From the NCBI RefSeq assembly GCF_000613885.1, contig NZ_BAJV01000004.1, forward strand, positions 124,001-188,000: 64,000 nucleotides of DNA, given 5' to 3'. Position numbers and translations under genes: made by a program. Under the pieces are notes generated by a model. It made no database searches. It saw only the letters and a program-made list of their open reading frames with translations, and had not been told where the DNA came from. The DNA comes from Asaia prunellae JCM 25354 (GTDB taxonomy: Bacteria; Pseudomonadota; Alphaproteobacteria; Acetobacterales; Acetobacteraceae). Shown here piece by piece: positions 1-8,504 of this stretch; within the stretch, counting starts at the first letter, position 1, and each line of letters opens with the position of its first letter.

Positions 1-1
1 G

Positions 2-1000
2 TGCCGTAACGAGCTTCTCACTCCCCCGGCTTCCAACCGCCAGACACGGCTGATCGGCTTCGATATCAGCGGGGCCGACCTCTCCTATGAACCGGGTGAT
101 GCTCTGGGCGTATGGCCGCGAAACAAGGCAGAAATCGTCGAGCGCGTACTGGAGGCTCTTGGTCATCCGGAAGAAGAGGAGATTGTCTTTCATCCATCTG
201 GCAGCATGACGCTACGCGAAGCCCTGACAAGCCATTTCGATCTCTCGCGGGCCAATGCTGCCATGCAGGCGCATCTCGGAATGGACGCAGGCTATCTACC
301 GGATATGCTTGCCACTTCACGGAGCACTATCGCTCTGACAGATATTTCCCGGTTGTTCCGCAAGCTTCAGCCACGTTTTTACTCTATTGCTTCCTCGCCG
401 AGCGCGTATCCAGATGAAGTACATCTGACAATGGGCGTTGCAAACACTCCCTATCCCGGAACCTGCTCTACGTGGCTGGCTGGCCTGATACCCGGCGCTG
501 AGGCACAAATCTTCATTCAGAAAACCGGGCATTTCCGACTGCCACCCGACGGAACAACCCCGGTCATCATGATCGGGCCGGGCACGGGCATTGCGCCTTT
601 CCGCGGCTTCCTGCAACACCGTGCCGCCCTGAGCGCAACCGGTGGAGCCTGGCTGTTCTTTGGCGAGCGGCATGCACTCTCCGGGTTTTACTTTCGCGAA
701 GAGCTGGAAACACTGCACTCAAAAGGTGTGCTGACGCGTCTCGATCTGGCATTTTCACGTGATCAGGAGGATCGTATCTATGTTCAGGATCGCATGAACG
801 CTGCAGGAGCAGATCTTTGGGAATGGATCTCACGAGGTGCACATGTGTATGTCTGTGGCGATGCTGCACGCATGGCGCGTGATGTCGATGCCACTCTGCG
901 TGGAATCGTGGAGCTGCATGGGCAAATGAAACCCGAGCAAGCCGCGGAATACGTGAACGATATGAGCCGATGCGGACGCTACGCACGGGACGTTTACTGA
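2..1000 (+). CDS. C-terminal part of CysJ-like reductase flavoprotein (probably nitrate/sulfite reductase flavoprotein), 5' truncated
   Basis: The frame is open from the window edge, so the N-terminus lies outside. What remains is a diflavin-reductase FAD/NADPH module. An FAD-binding RFYS motif is followed by a GTCSTW segment, a GPGTGIAPFRGF NADPH-pyrophosphate loop, a CGDAARMARDV nicotinamide-site segment and the typical family end RYARDVY. Such modules pass electrons from NADPH through FAD (and FMN) to a sulfite, nitrite or nitrate reductase centre. The next genes, 3 and about 580 bases downstream, are nasT and nasS, so a nitrate-assimilation role is more likely than plain sulfite reduction. 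Related bacteria carry a fused nitrate reductase/CysJ-type flavoprotein. Whether this is that fusion cannot be seen here. Family call is firm; substrate is inferred. Confidence 0.8.
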   Translation, partial: CRNELLTPPASNRQTRLIGFDISGADLSYEPGDALGVWPRNKAEIVERVLEALGHPEEEEIVFHPSGSMTLREALTSHFDLSRANAAMQAHLGMDAGYLPDMLATSRSTIALTDISRLFRKLQPRFYSIASSPSAYPDEVHLTMGVANTPYPGTCSTWLAGLIPGAEAQIFIQKTGHFRLPPDGTTPVIMIGPGTGIAPFRGFLQHRAALSATGGAWLFFGERHALSGFYFREELETLHSKGVLTRLDLAFSRDQEDRIYVQDRMNAAGADLWEWISRGAHVYVCGDAARMARDVDATLRGIVELHGQMKPEQAAEYVNDMSRCGRYARDVY

Positions 1001-1003
1001 AAT

Positions 1004-1585
1004 ATGCGTGTCCTGATTGCTGATTCCAATCCACGACGTGCCATCGCCCTCTCAGACATGCTGGCATCTGACACAGCGCTCGATATCATGCGTCCGGAGC
1101 CGGATATGACACTGATCGAGGCTGTGCGCATGATGAAGCCGGACATTGTGCTAGTCGATCTGGGTATGGCGGATCGCGATGCACTTGACAGCGTGCTTGC
1201 ACTGGCAAGATCAAAGCTCAACCCGCCGGTCGCACTTTTTGTCGATCAGGACGACGAAACCCTGATGCGTGATGCCTTCGATGCCGGCATCTGCTCCTAC
1301 AACCTGATCGACACACTTCCGCGGGACGTCAAGCCGGTGTTACGCGCTGCAATTGCGCTCTATGAACGGTTTCAGATGCAGGCCCAGGCCCTGAGCGAAG
1401 CGCAACGCCATCTCTCCGAACGCGAAACAATCGATCGTGCTAAAAGGCTGTTTATGAAGCGCGAAAATACGAGCGAGGCCGCTGCTCATCGCTGGTTCCA
1501 GAAACGTGCCATGCAGGAGGGACGACGCATGGTCGATCTTTGCAGGCAGTATATAGATCTCAATACCTCAGGAGCAGGTTCATGA
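1004..1585 (+). CDS. nasT: NasT-type ANTAR response regulator (nitrate antiterminator)
   Basis: A 193-residue protein with an N-terminal receiver-like domain (MRVLIADSNPRRAIAL; VLVDLGMADRDA near residues 50-60) and a C-terminal ANTAR RNA-binding domain (about 125-185: LSERETIDRAKRLFMK, AAHRWFQKRAM). In known systems NasT binds a two-hairpin leader RNA and prevents termination ahead of nitrate/nitrite assimilation genes, unless NasS holds it. The ATG lies three bases after the flavoprotein stop. Its own stop overlaps the nasS start as ATGA, so the two are translationally coupled. The flavoprotein, nasT and nasS probably form one transcript. The target leader RNA is not visible in this window. 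Confidence 0.85.
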   Translation: MRVLIADSNPRRAIALSDMLASDTALDIMRPEPDMTLIEAVRMMKPDIVLVDLGMADRDALDSVLALARSKLNPPVALFVDQDDETLMRDAFDAGICSYNLIDTLPRDVKPVLRAAIALYERFQMQAQALSEAQRHLSERETIDRAKRLFMKRENTSEAAAHRWFQKRAMQEGRRMVDLCRQYIDLNTSGAGS

Positions 1586-2466
1586 GCACCCCTCTCCGTA
1601 TCGGGCTCCTGCGTCTGGCTGACAGCCTGCCCGTTCTGATGGCGAGAGAACTGGGACTGTTCGAGCAGGCCGGAATCACAGCAGAGATCGTGGTCGAACC
1701 TTCCTGGGCCAATATTGCAGATGGTCTGAGCTGGGGTCGTCTGGATGCTGCTGTCGTATTTCCGCCGCTCGCAATCATGACCTATCTGGGAAAACGGGGG
1801 CGCCCGACGCCAATGCGGGTCGTGGCAAACCTGTCTTATGGCGGGAACACAATCGTTCTGCGTAACGGAGCTCTTACAACCAAGGCCGAGCCACGACTGG
1901 CGGTCGTCCATGCCCATTCAACACACTTTCTTCTCCTGCGCCATTTCTTGCTTACGCATTGTCCAGCTGCTCTCGATCAACTGGTGATCATGCCGCCGGA
2001 CAGGATGCTTGATGCGCTGGCTAATGGAACAATCGACGGTTTCTGCGCAGGACCTCCCTGGGGGGCGGCGGCAGAAGACGCGAGGCTAGGGCACATTGTC
2101 AGCGGTTCGGTCACAATCCGGCCGGGCCACCTCGAAAAACAGTTTGTTGTTACCGAGACCTGGACAGAAAGGTATCCTGATCAGGCTGTAAAACTGGAAA
2201 GCATTCTCGCTGCGTCGATTACCCGATGTCTTGATCCTGCAAAACAGAAGGCGATCACTGACGTGCTGACCCGCCCTCTGGTCGATGGGGGTTTTGCCTT
2301 GCCATCACAAGCCGTTCGGACGACGATGCCCGGTAGCGACTACCCTCATAATTTTGAACTGACGCCCCGGCATGGCACGTCCATTGACTGGATTATTGCA
2401 GAAATGCGGACACTAGGCTGGATCAGCCCAGAGGAACAGCTTCGTCCATGGACGGCATCGTACTGA
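1582..2466 (+). CDS. nasS: NasS-like nitrate/nitrite sensor (NrtA-family binding protein without signal peptide)
   Basis: A 294-residue protein of the NrtA/SsuA substrate-binding fold. It starts MSTPLRIGLLRLADSLPVLM and contains LGLFEQAGITAEIVVEPSW and the later GFCAGPPWG segment typical of nitrate-binding relatives. There is no signal peptide or lipobox, so it should be cytoplasmic, as NasS is, rather than an ABC-transporter component. In characterised NasT/NasS pairs, NasS sequesters NasT until nitrate or nitrite binds. The ATGA overlap with nasT supports that pairing. It converges on the ribokinase gene with only 38 bases between them and no obvious terminator hairpin there. Confidence 0.8.
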   Translation: MSTPLRIGLLRLADSLPVLMARELGLFEQAGITAEIVVEPSWANIADGLSWGRLDAAVVFPPLAIMTYLGKRGRPTPMRVVANLSYGGNTIVLRNGALTTKAEPRLAVVHAHSTHFLLLRHFLLTHCPAALDQLVIMPPDRMLDALANGTIDGFCAGPPWGAAAEDARLGHIVSGSVTIRPGHLEKQFVVTETWTERYPDQAVKLESILAASITRCLDPAKQKAITDVLTRPLVDGGFALPSQAVRTTMPGSDYPHNFELTPRHGTSIDWIIAEMRTLGWISPEEQLRPWTASY

Positions 2467-2504
2467 AGTCTGTCACGTCCAATGGGACTGTTCATAGATA
2501 GCGA

Positions 2505-3428
2505 TCAGGACCGAAGCAACTGCTCCATCCTGTGACGCATTTGTTCTGTTCCGAGAGAGGCGCGTTCCTCATCCGGGGTCGAGACAATGACAGCCGCAGC
2601 AGCGTTGGCACGTGTGACGGCACGACGCAGGGTTTCTCCCGCAGCCATCTCCGCAGCCAAGGCCCCGATGAAAGCATCGCCCGCACCATGAGTGCTGACA
2701 AGCCTGACAGAATGAGACGCCATACTCCCCTCGTCATTGGCGGAGCAAAATGCCACCCCGGCTTCCCCTGCCGTGACAATTACCGCCGGAAATTCACGTG
2801 CGAGCATACGCGCAGCCTGAAGAGCCATTGCACGATCAGTCACCGCGCAGCTTCCAAACCCCTCCGCCTCAAGACTATTGACCACGAGAATATCGACGAG
2901 CGCTTTCAAAGAATCACTCATAGCGCGGCTGGGCGCAGCATTGAGAATAATTTTCCCGCCAGACCGACGTCCTATTCGCGCGGCTAGCAGATTGATTGTC
3001 TCAGGTATTTCGTTCTGGAGCACGACAACCGAGGCACCGTCAAAGAGAGAGGATGCTTTTTCGATCTGTGCCTCATTCAGGAAAGTATTCACGCCGGAAA
3101 TAATGACAGCGGCATAATCCCCCCCTGCTTCGGAAAGAGCGACGCTTAGCCCGGTCTCGCCTTCAAGGGTTGCAATATGAGTCGTATCGACCCTGGAACG
3201 CCTGAGATGCTCCAGCAGAACACCACCAAATTCGTCATTTCCGACGCAGCCGATCATCGCTACTGCAAGGCCATAGCGTGCAGCATCTACCGCCTGATTG
3301 CCCCCCTTCCCCCCGGGTTTGTACCGCCAGGAAGATCCCGGGAGCGTTTCCCCCAGAAGAGGCAGGCGCGGAGCTGCGATCATGAGATCGTAATGGAGAC
3401 TTCCAACAACAAGCACGGCCGGCGGCAT
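2505..3428 (-). CDS. Ribokinase-family (PfkB) sugar kinase
   Basis: A 307-residue PfkB-fold kinase. PfkB signature 1 is seen as KPGGKGGNQAVDAARYG, and signature 2 as STHGAGDAFIGAL, whose GAGD carries the catalytic aspartate. It probably phosphorylates ribose or a related sugar delivered by the divergent ABC importer. The ATG at 3428 is chosen because GGAGG lies just upstream and because the preceding 58 in-frame residues lie inside the rpiR gene and look non-protein. The RpiR-family stop is only two bases upstream, so the two are in one operon with the isomerase/epimerase gene. Exact substrate is not determined by the sequence. Confidence 0.85.
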   Translation of the reverse strand: MPPAVLVVGSLHYDLMIAAPRLPLLGETLPGSSWRYKPGGKGGNQAVDAARYGLAVAMIGCVGNDEFGGVLLEHLRRSRVDTTHIATLEGETGLSVALSEAGGDYAAVIISGVNTFLNEAQIEKASSLFDGASVVVLQNEIPETINLLAARIGRRSGGKIILNAAPSRAMSDSLKALVDILVVNSLEAEGFGSCAVTDRAMALQAARMLAREFPAVIVTAGEAGVAFCSANDEGSMASHSVRLVSTHGAGDAFIGALAAEMAAGETLRRAVTRANAAAAVIVSTPDEERASLGTEQMRHRMEQLLRS

Positions 3429-3430
3429 GG

Positions 3431-4294
3431 TTATTTCCTCCGTTTTTCGGAAACGGCTTCTGATGTTTTCTGCAGGTTTCGTTCCGCAGAATCGAAATCC
3501 TTCTGCGCAAGAGCGGCGAATATGGCGTCCATGATATTGAGCTGCGCCACACGTGCGGCGGCATTTTCTCCCAGTAACGGCGACCCCCGTGCCGTTGAGC
3601 ACAGAACCAGATCAGCTGCCTTGGAAAGAGGGGATTCCTCATAATTTGTGACAGCGATTGTGGTCGCTCCGGCCCGTCGTGCCTGCATCAGGGCGTCGAT
3701 GACCATTCCGGTACGGCCAGAATGCGAGAAGCCGATTGCCACATCACCCTGCTGCAACAGCGAAGACGACATGAGCATCATGTGAGCATCGTCGTAGACT
3801 GACGCTCTGACACCAATACGCAACAGCTTGTGTGCGACGTCACGGGCGATCTGGGCCGAACCACCAATTCCGTATAAATCACGGTTACGCGCAAGATGCA
3901 GAGCACTGACTACTTTCTCGAAGCACGTAACATCTAGAATAGCCAGTGTCTCCTGCAGGGCCTGAATAGACGTATTGAAGACCTTGGACAGGATTTCCTT
4001 CGTCGAATCCTGGGGTTCGATCTCCTGAAACAACGCTGTGGAAGGGAGGGCATTATAAGCCTGAAGAAACTTCCGGCACTCACGATAGCCGGAAAAACCG
4101 AGCTTCTGCGTTGTCTTGACGACGAGCGGCTCCGACACGCCGATAATCTCTGCGAGATCCTTTAGCTTGATACTCGCCGCCATATCAGGACGGGTCAGCA
4201 TATCGACGACTTTGAGTTCTGAGGGACTGAGACCGGGGCGCAGCATTCTTATCCTGGCGCCAATTGCATAGATATCCATAACCTCGCCGTTCAT
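3431..4294 (-). CDS. RpiR/MurR-family transcriptional regulator (HTH + SIS domain)
   Basis: A 287-residue regulator. The N-terminal HTH spans about residues 15-75 (SPSELKVVDMLTR, LKDLAEIIGVSEPLVVKTTQ). The C-terminal SIS domain, about 115-260, binds sugar phosphates (YGIGGSAQIARDVAHKL; GFSHSGRTGMVIDAL). Such proteins repress or activate sugar catabolic genes according to a phosphosugar. It sits between a TIM-barrel isomerase and a ribokinase and near two matching palindromes at 5410 and 5667, which are its likely operators (inference). The start at ATG 4294 follows a GGGAGCAGG stretch. A GTG at 4327 in the same frame would add 11 residues. Confidence 0.85.
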   Translation of the reverse strand: MNGEVMDIYAIGARIRMLRPGLSPSELKVVDMLTRPDMAASIKLKDLAEIIGVSEPLVVKTTQKLGFSGYRECRKFLQAYNALPSTALFQEIEPQDSTKEILSKVFNTSIQALQETLAILDVTCFEKVVSALHLARNRDLYGIGGSAQIARDVAHKLLRIGVRASVYDDAHMMLMSSSLLQQGDVAIGFSHSGRTGMVIDALMQARRAGATTIAVTNYEESPLSKAADLVLCSTARGSPLLGENAAARVAQLNIMDAIFAALAQKDFDSAERNLQKTSEAVSEKRRK

Positions 4295-4359
4295 CCTGCT
4301 CCCGCCCACTGCCTCATCTCTCTTCACAAAAATACGCCTTTGGCTGCGCCAGAAACAGA

Positions 4360-5367
4360 CTAGCGCTGACCGGACTGCAACATGATTTCCTGCAGAATAC
4401 GATTGGAGGCGACAGCATCCTGACGATCGATCGCATCGACCAGTCCATTACGCGCGTCGAGACGATCAACAACCGCAATCATGTGTCTGACCGTTCGGAT
4501 ATTGGCCTCGCATTCGGCCACCGGATCGAGACCTGTCACATCCGGGAACGTATCGAAATAGAGCGCGCCCCTATATCCGTCCTTCTTGATCTGACGCAGC
4601 AACTCGATTGTCTGTACCGTATGAACGGCGCCGACCATCAACCCGTCATCGCGCTTCGAATACCCGTCATTGAGGTGAATACCGAGCAGCTTGCTATGAC
4701 GGGCTATCAGGGCCGCTGCAAAGGCAGGCTGTTCATCCGCGTAAAGGACATGAGCAAAATCGAGAGTCACACCGAGATTAGGCAGACCGACATCACGGAT
4801 TGCCAGAAGCGTGGTCGCAGCATCAGGCATAAGCGCATAGGATCGCGGCTCATTGGGTTTGTATTCGATACTGATCATCACGTCGGGATTGTGCAAGGCA
4901 ACCTCGCGTATCGCCTCGATCTCGGCTTCCCAGGCCCTGGCATAATCCACCTGGAAAGCATAATCGAAACCATCTTGCCCCATCCAGAGCGTCAACTGAG
5001 GCGCTCCGCACAGGCAGGCCGCATCAACACCTTTTTTTGTCAGATCGATTGCCTGCCGTCTCACAACAGGGTCGGGGTTGGTGAACGCACCCAGACGAAA
5101 TTGGGGAACGCTGTAATAGCGCATCGCAACACCACTGATATCCAGACCTGCGTCGCGTATCACGCGCGCCAGTTCGCCGGGATCGTGCCCTATGAAATGA
5201 TCCGGATAATTCAGGTCGAGAACGGTAAGCCCCTCCACAGTTGCGGCACGTTGCGCCATTTGCAGTGGGGTCGGCTTGCCCACCAGTTCAGGCCAGAATG
5301 TTTCAGGACTGGAAGCAAAGGAATTGAGGCGGGTCGCGAATGGCAGGGAATGCAGACTGTGAGACAT
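4360..5367 (-). CDS. Sugar isomerase/epimerase-like TIM-barrel protein
   Basis: A 335-residue protein of the xylose-isomerase-like/AP-endonuclease-2 fold. Metal- and substrate-site segments include MISIEYKPNEPRSYAL (Glu), GVTLDFAHVLYA (Asp, His), LLGIHLNDGY (His) and ALYFDTFP. Family members isomerise or epimerise free sugars or sugar phosphates, or act on inositol derivatives, using a divalent metal. There is no signal peptide. It is first in the leftward operon with the RpiR regulator and the kinase, and its start is 42 bases from a palindromic operator-like site. A route from imported sugar through isomerase/epimerase to kinase is reasonable. The specific sugar is unknown; I cannot assign a gene name. 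Confidence 0.7.
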   Translation of the reverse strand: MSHSLHSLPFATRLNSFASSPETFWPELVGKPTPLQMAQRAATVEGLTVLDLNYPDHFIGHDPGELARVIRDAGLDISGVAMRYYSVPQFRLGAFTNPDPVVRRQAIDLTKKGVDAACLCGAPQLTLWMGQDGFDYAFQVDYARAWEAEIEAIREVALHNPDVMISIEYKPNEPRSYALMPDAATTLLAIRDVGLPNLGVTLDFAHVLYADEQPAFAAALIARHSKLLGIHLNDGYSKRDDGLMVGAVHTVQTIELLRQIKKDGYRGALYFDTFPDVTGLDPVAECEANIRTVRHMIAVVDRLDARNGLVDAIDRQDAVASNRILQEIMLQSGQR

Positions 5368-5409
5368 AGGGAAAATCTCCTCTCTTTCTTCACAGGTATA
5401 AGTTTTTTT

Positions 5410-5426
5410 GTGAAGTTTCTAATCAC
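5410..5426. promoter_or_regulatory. Putative RpiR operator, site 1
   Basis: The 17 bases read GTGAAGTTTCTAATCAC, an inverted repeat GTGA-N9-TCAC. It lies 42 bases upstream of the isomerase start at 5367. Read on the opposite strand, site 2 matches it at 14 of 17 positions. Assignment to the RpiR protein is inference from location. Confidence 0.5.
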
Positions 5427-5666
5427 GACTTCTTGCCCTTCTCTTCTTCATCCCCCTGAAGAAGCGGCGATTGTTACCTGCGCAGGCTAGCATCGCATCA
5501 CTGTCCACGATCCGGAGATGATGACACCCCGTTCCACTGAACAGAGCCTGCAAGACAGACAAGAGCGCCCCATTCAGCCTTCAAGGGGCAAATGCCCTGC
5601 AGCAATATCTTCATAAAGAGCAGGCCTAAAGCCATGAGACAGATACGGACAAAGAAACACTCTTTT

Positions 5667-5683
5667 GTGATTTATAACTTCAC
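5667..5683. promoter_or_regulatory. Putative RpiR operator, site 2
   Basis: The bases GTGATTTATAACTTCAC form the same GTGA-N9-TCAC inverted repeat as site 1, in the opposite orientation, 240 bases away. It sits just before the AT-rich segment that may be the promoter of the ABC importer genes. Confidence 0.5.
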
Positions 5684-5910
5684 GAATTAACATATATGTA
5701 GAAATCAAGGAGGTCAGCTTCCTGCTTGCCGGCAATCCGGCCACCCATAGTGGCCGCCTGTGTCGGGAAACAGAATGTCAATGATGCATTGAGAAGACAG
5801 GGCTTTTCTGGACGACCACGGAATTATGCCACTGACCAACAGCCTGTCTTGCTTTCGTCTTTTTCAGAGGCCGACCAACGCGACAACCTTCATTATATCG
5901 GGCGCGTATC

Positions 5911-6962
5911 ATGCGGAAAACAGTTGTTTTAGGTCTGACACTCGGCGCATTACTCTCGTCAAGCGTCCTTGCGGCGGATTTGCCGCCACTCAACCCCGAT
6001 AGCGAGCCCGATCGGATCACCTGGTTCCAGGTCCCCCAGAAATTCGGACCGGCACCTCAGGTCAAGGGCCAGAAATACGGCGTCGTTTTAAAAACGCTGA
6101 CGAATGATTTCTGGCGTCTCTGGCCGAAGGCTATCGTACCGCTGCATCCCGCGTCGGGGCAAAAGTTGATGTTCAGGCAGCACAGGGCGAGTCAGACCAG
6201 ATGGGACAGCTCGCCATGATGGAGAATATGGTCGGACCGCAATACAAGGCGCTTTTGATTTCTCCACAGACAGATGCCAATTTGCAGCCTGCCATTGATG
6301 AAGCTGAAAAAGCCGGAATTCCGGTCATCAATGTGGATGATGCCGTTGTAAGCTCAATCGGCCATTTTGTAGGCGTTGTACAACGCGAAAATGGTGTCCG
6401 GGTCGCAAAATGGTTCATCGAGCATTATCCCGATGGTGGCGAAGTGGCTATCATTGAAGGTCAGGCAGGTGTCTTTGCTGCGTTGCAACGCACGATAGGT
6501 TTCAAGGAAACGATTGCAGCCTCTGGCAAGCTCAAGGTTGTCGCCAGTGTTCCTGGCAACTGGGATCGTCAGCAATCCTACGACGCCGCCACCAATATTC
6601 TTCAGACCCACCCGAAGCTGGTCGGCATCTATGCCAGTAACGACACCATGGCTCTCGGGGCGGTCGAGGCAGTCAAATCACTTGGCCTTGCCAAGCAGGT
6701 GCACGTCTTTGGCACTGACGGTACCACAGATGCCTATAGTTCGATCAAGGCCGGCGATATGGAAGGCACCGTTGACAGCTTTCCTGTCCTGACAGGTGAG
6801 ATTGCCTTTGACGTCGCGACAAGGCTGACCGCAGGCCAGAAACTGCCGCGCGTCGTCGCCACCCCCCAGGTTCTGGTAACGCGCGAAAACATGGCCAAAT
6901 TCAAGGGTGATGAAAAAAGCGTCCGGGCAGCCCTGATCGAGGATGCGACTTCGTCCCATTGA
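5911..6962 (+). CDS. Sugar ABC transporter periplasmic binding protein, frameshifted near 6118
   Basis: The product starts with a clear signal peptide (MRKTVVLGLTLGALLSSSVLA) and is a ribose-type (periplasmic-binding-protein class B) receptor: KYGVVLKTLTNDFW, ISPQTDANLQPAIDEAEKAGIPVINVDD, GIYASNDTMALGAVEAV, VFGTDGTTDAY. The frame changes between about 6117 and 6120. One missing base after the cgt codon at 6115 restores a continuous LAEGYRTAASR segment and a protein of about 350 residues, normal for the family. As written the product would stop at 6219. It heads an operon with the ATPase (start 22 bases on) and permease. The break is probably a sequencing error. Confidence 0.8.
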
Positions 6963-6984
6963 CGAATGACAGCAGGAGTTGACC

Positions 6985-8504
6985 ATGGACGGCTACCCCC
7001 TCCCCCGGCTGACGCTCGAAAAACTCGTCAAATGCTACGGCGAGACGCGGGTGGTGGATGAGATCAGCATCACAATCGAGCCGGGCGCCGCCCATGCTCT
7101 CCTTGGAGAGAATGGTGCGGGAAAATCCACACTTCTCAAGATGATCTCCGGTGTCGTACGTCCGACTTCCGGAATCATACGCGTCGATGGCGTGGAACTG
7201 CCAAGCTATACCATGAACGGCGCCCGCTCAGCCGGGGTGGCGATGATCCACCAGGAACTGCAGCAGGTTCCTGAACTTACCGTGGTTCAGAACATGTTTC
7301 TGGGCCGCCCTCTCCAACGCGGCCCCGTTCTGGCCAAAGCTGAGATGGAGACACGTGCCAGAGAGGTGCTCGCACGCCTGGATCCGGCCATTGACGTCAG
7401 GGCACCGATTTCAACATTGCGCGTAGCAAGCCGCCAGCTTATCGAAATTGCCCGGGCACTGCTCTTCAAAGCCAAGATCATTGCCATGGATGAGCCCACA
7501 TCAAGCCTTATGCCGACCGAAGTGGCCAGGTTGAACAGGTGATCGGCGATCTCTGCCGACAGGGTGTGTCTGTCGTCTATGTTTCGCATAAACTCGATGA
7601 AGTGATGCGTATCTGCAAAAGAGGGACGATACTGCGCGATGGACGTCATATCTCGGAGGTCACCCTTCAGGATCTGGGCGAGCGCGATCTGGTTTCCATG
7701 ATGGTTGGACGCGAGATTTCCACTCTCGCACATGAATCGTTCCAGACGACAGACATCGCTCTGACCGCGCGCAATCTTTGCTGGGGCAAGAAAGTCAGCA
7801 ATGTCTCCCTCGACCTTCACAAGGGGGAGGTTCTGGGCATTGCCGGTCTGGTAGGCGCAGGACGGACCGAGCTGCTGCAACTGCTCGCAGGGGCAGAGAA
7901 GCCCGATTCCGGGGAAATCAGAGTCAACGGAAAAATCACGCATTTTCGCAACACGCGCGATGCGATTGCTCTGGGTATCGGTCTTGTACCGGAAGAACGA
8001 AAGCGTGATGGCATCATTCCGCTGCGCTCTGCCCTTTCCAACACGGCCATTACCTCTCTCGGGCGCTTCACCCGTCTGGGACAAATCAGAAACAGGCAGA
8101 TGCGCAAGCGCATTACGGCTCTTTATGGTGACCTGCAACTGCGCCCTATGGATCCGGACAAACCAGTACGCCTTTTCAGTGGCGGTAATCAGCAAAAGGT
8201 CATCCTTGCGCGCTGGATGCTGGCAGATACCGAGATACTGCTGCTCGACGAGCCGACACGGGGGATCGATGTCGGGGCGAAGCAGGAGATCTACCGCCTT
8301 ATCCGCATGCTGGCCTCCGAAGGCAAAGCCATTATCGTGGTGTCATCGGAACTGCTGGAGATCATGACCGTGAGCGACCGGGTGCTTGTCATGCGCGCCG
8401 GCCATGTTGCCGCCACTCTGGAACGCAACGCCCTGTCTGAGGAAAGTATAGCCCATTACGCCGCCGAAACCCTTAAGACAGTCGATACGGAGCTCGCATC
8501 ATGA
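6985..8504 (+). CDS. Sugar ABC transporter ATP-binding protein (two ATPase domains), frameshifted near 7534
   Basis: A RbsA/MglA-type fused double ATPase of about 506 residues when one missing base is restored at 7533-7535. Domain 1 has Walker A GENGAGKST and Walker B IIAMDEPTSSL. Domain 2 has a GLVGAGRTELL Walker A variant, signature SGGNQQKVILARWM and Walker B ILLLDEPTRGID. As written, domain 1 ends at 7542 and domain 2 reopens at 7539. The ATG at 6985 is preceded by AGGAG. It energises import of the sugar bound by the upstream receptor, and the stop overlaps the permease start as ATGA. Confidence 0.85.

Larger units (their letters stand above)
5368..5910. promoter_or_regulatory. Divergent regulatory region of the sugar locus
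   Basis: These 543 bases separate the leftward isomerase operon from the rightward ABC importer. They contain two near-identical palindromes, listed separately, and an AT-rich stretch around 5670-5705 that could hold a rightward promoter. An AGGAGG at 5709-5714 precedes a TTG-started 68-codon frame (5726-5932) that overlaps the binding-protein start. It might be a coupling leader but has no recognisable product, so I do not call it a gene. Confidence 0.5.

Noticed and set aside
4483-5490. Long 335-codon plus-strand frame opposite the isomerase gene
   Set aside because: It is the mirror of a clearly conserved TIM-barrel protein and has no protein-like pattern of its own.
5726-5932. TTG-started 68-codon frame with a good ribosome-binding site before the sugar-binding protein
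   Set aside because: The product has no recognisable pattern and overlaps the binding-protein start. It could be a coupling leader but is not supportable as a gene.
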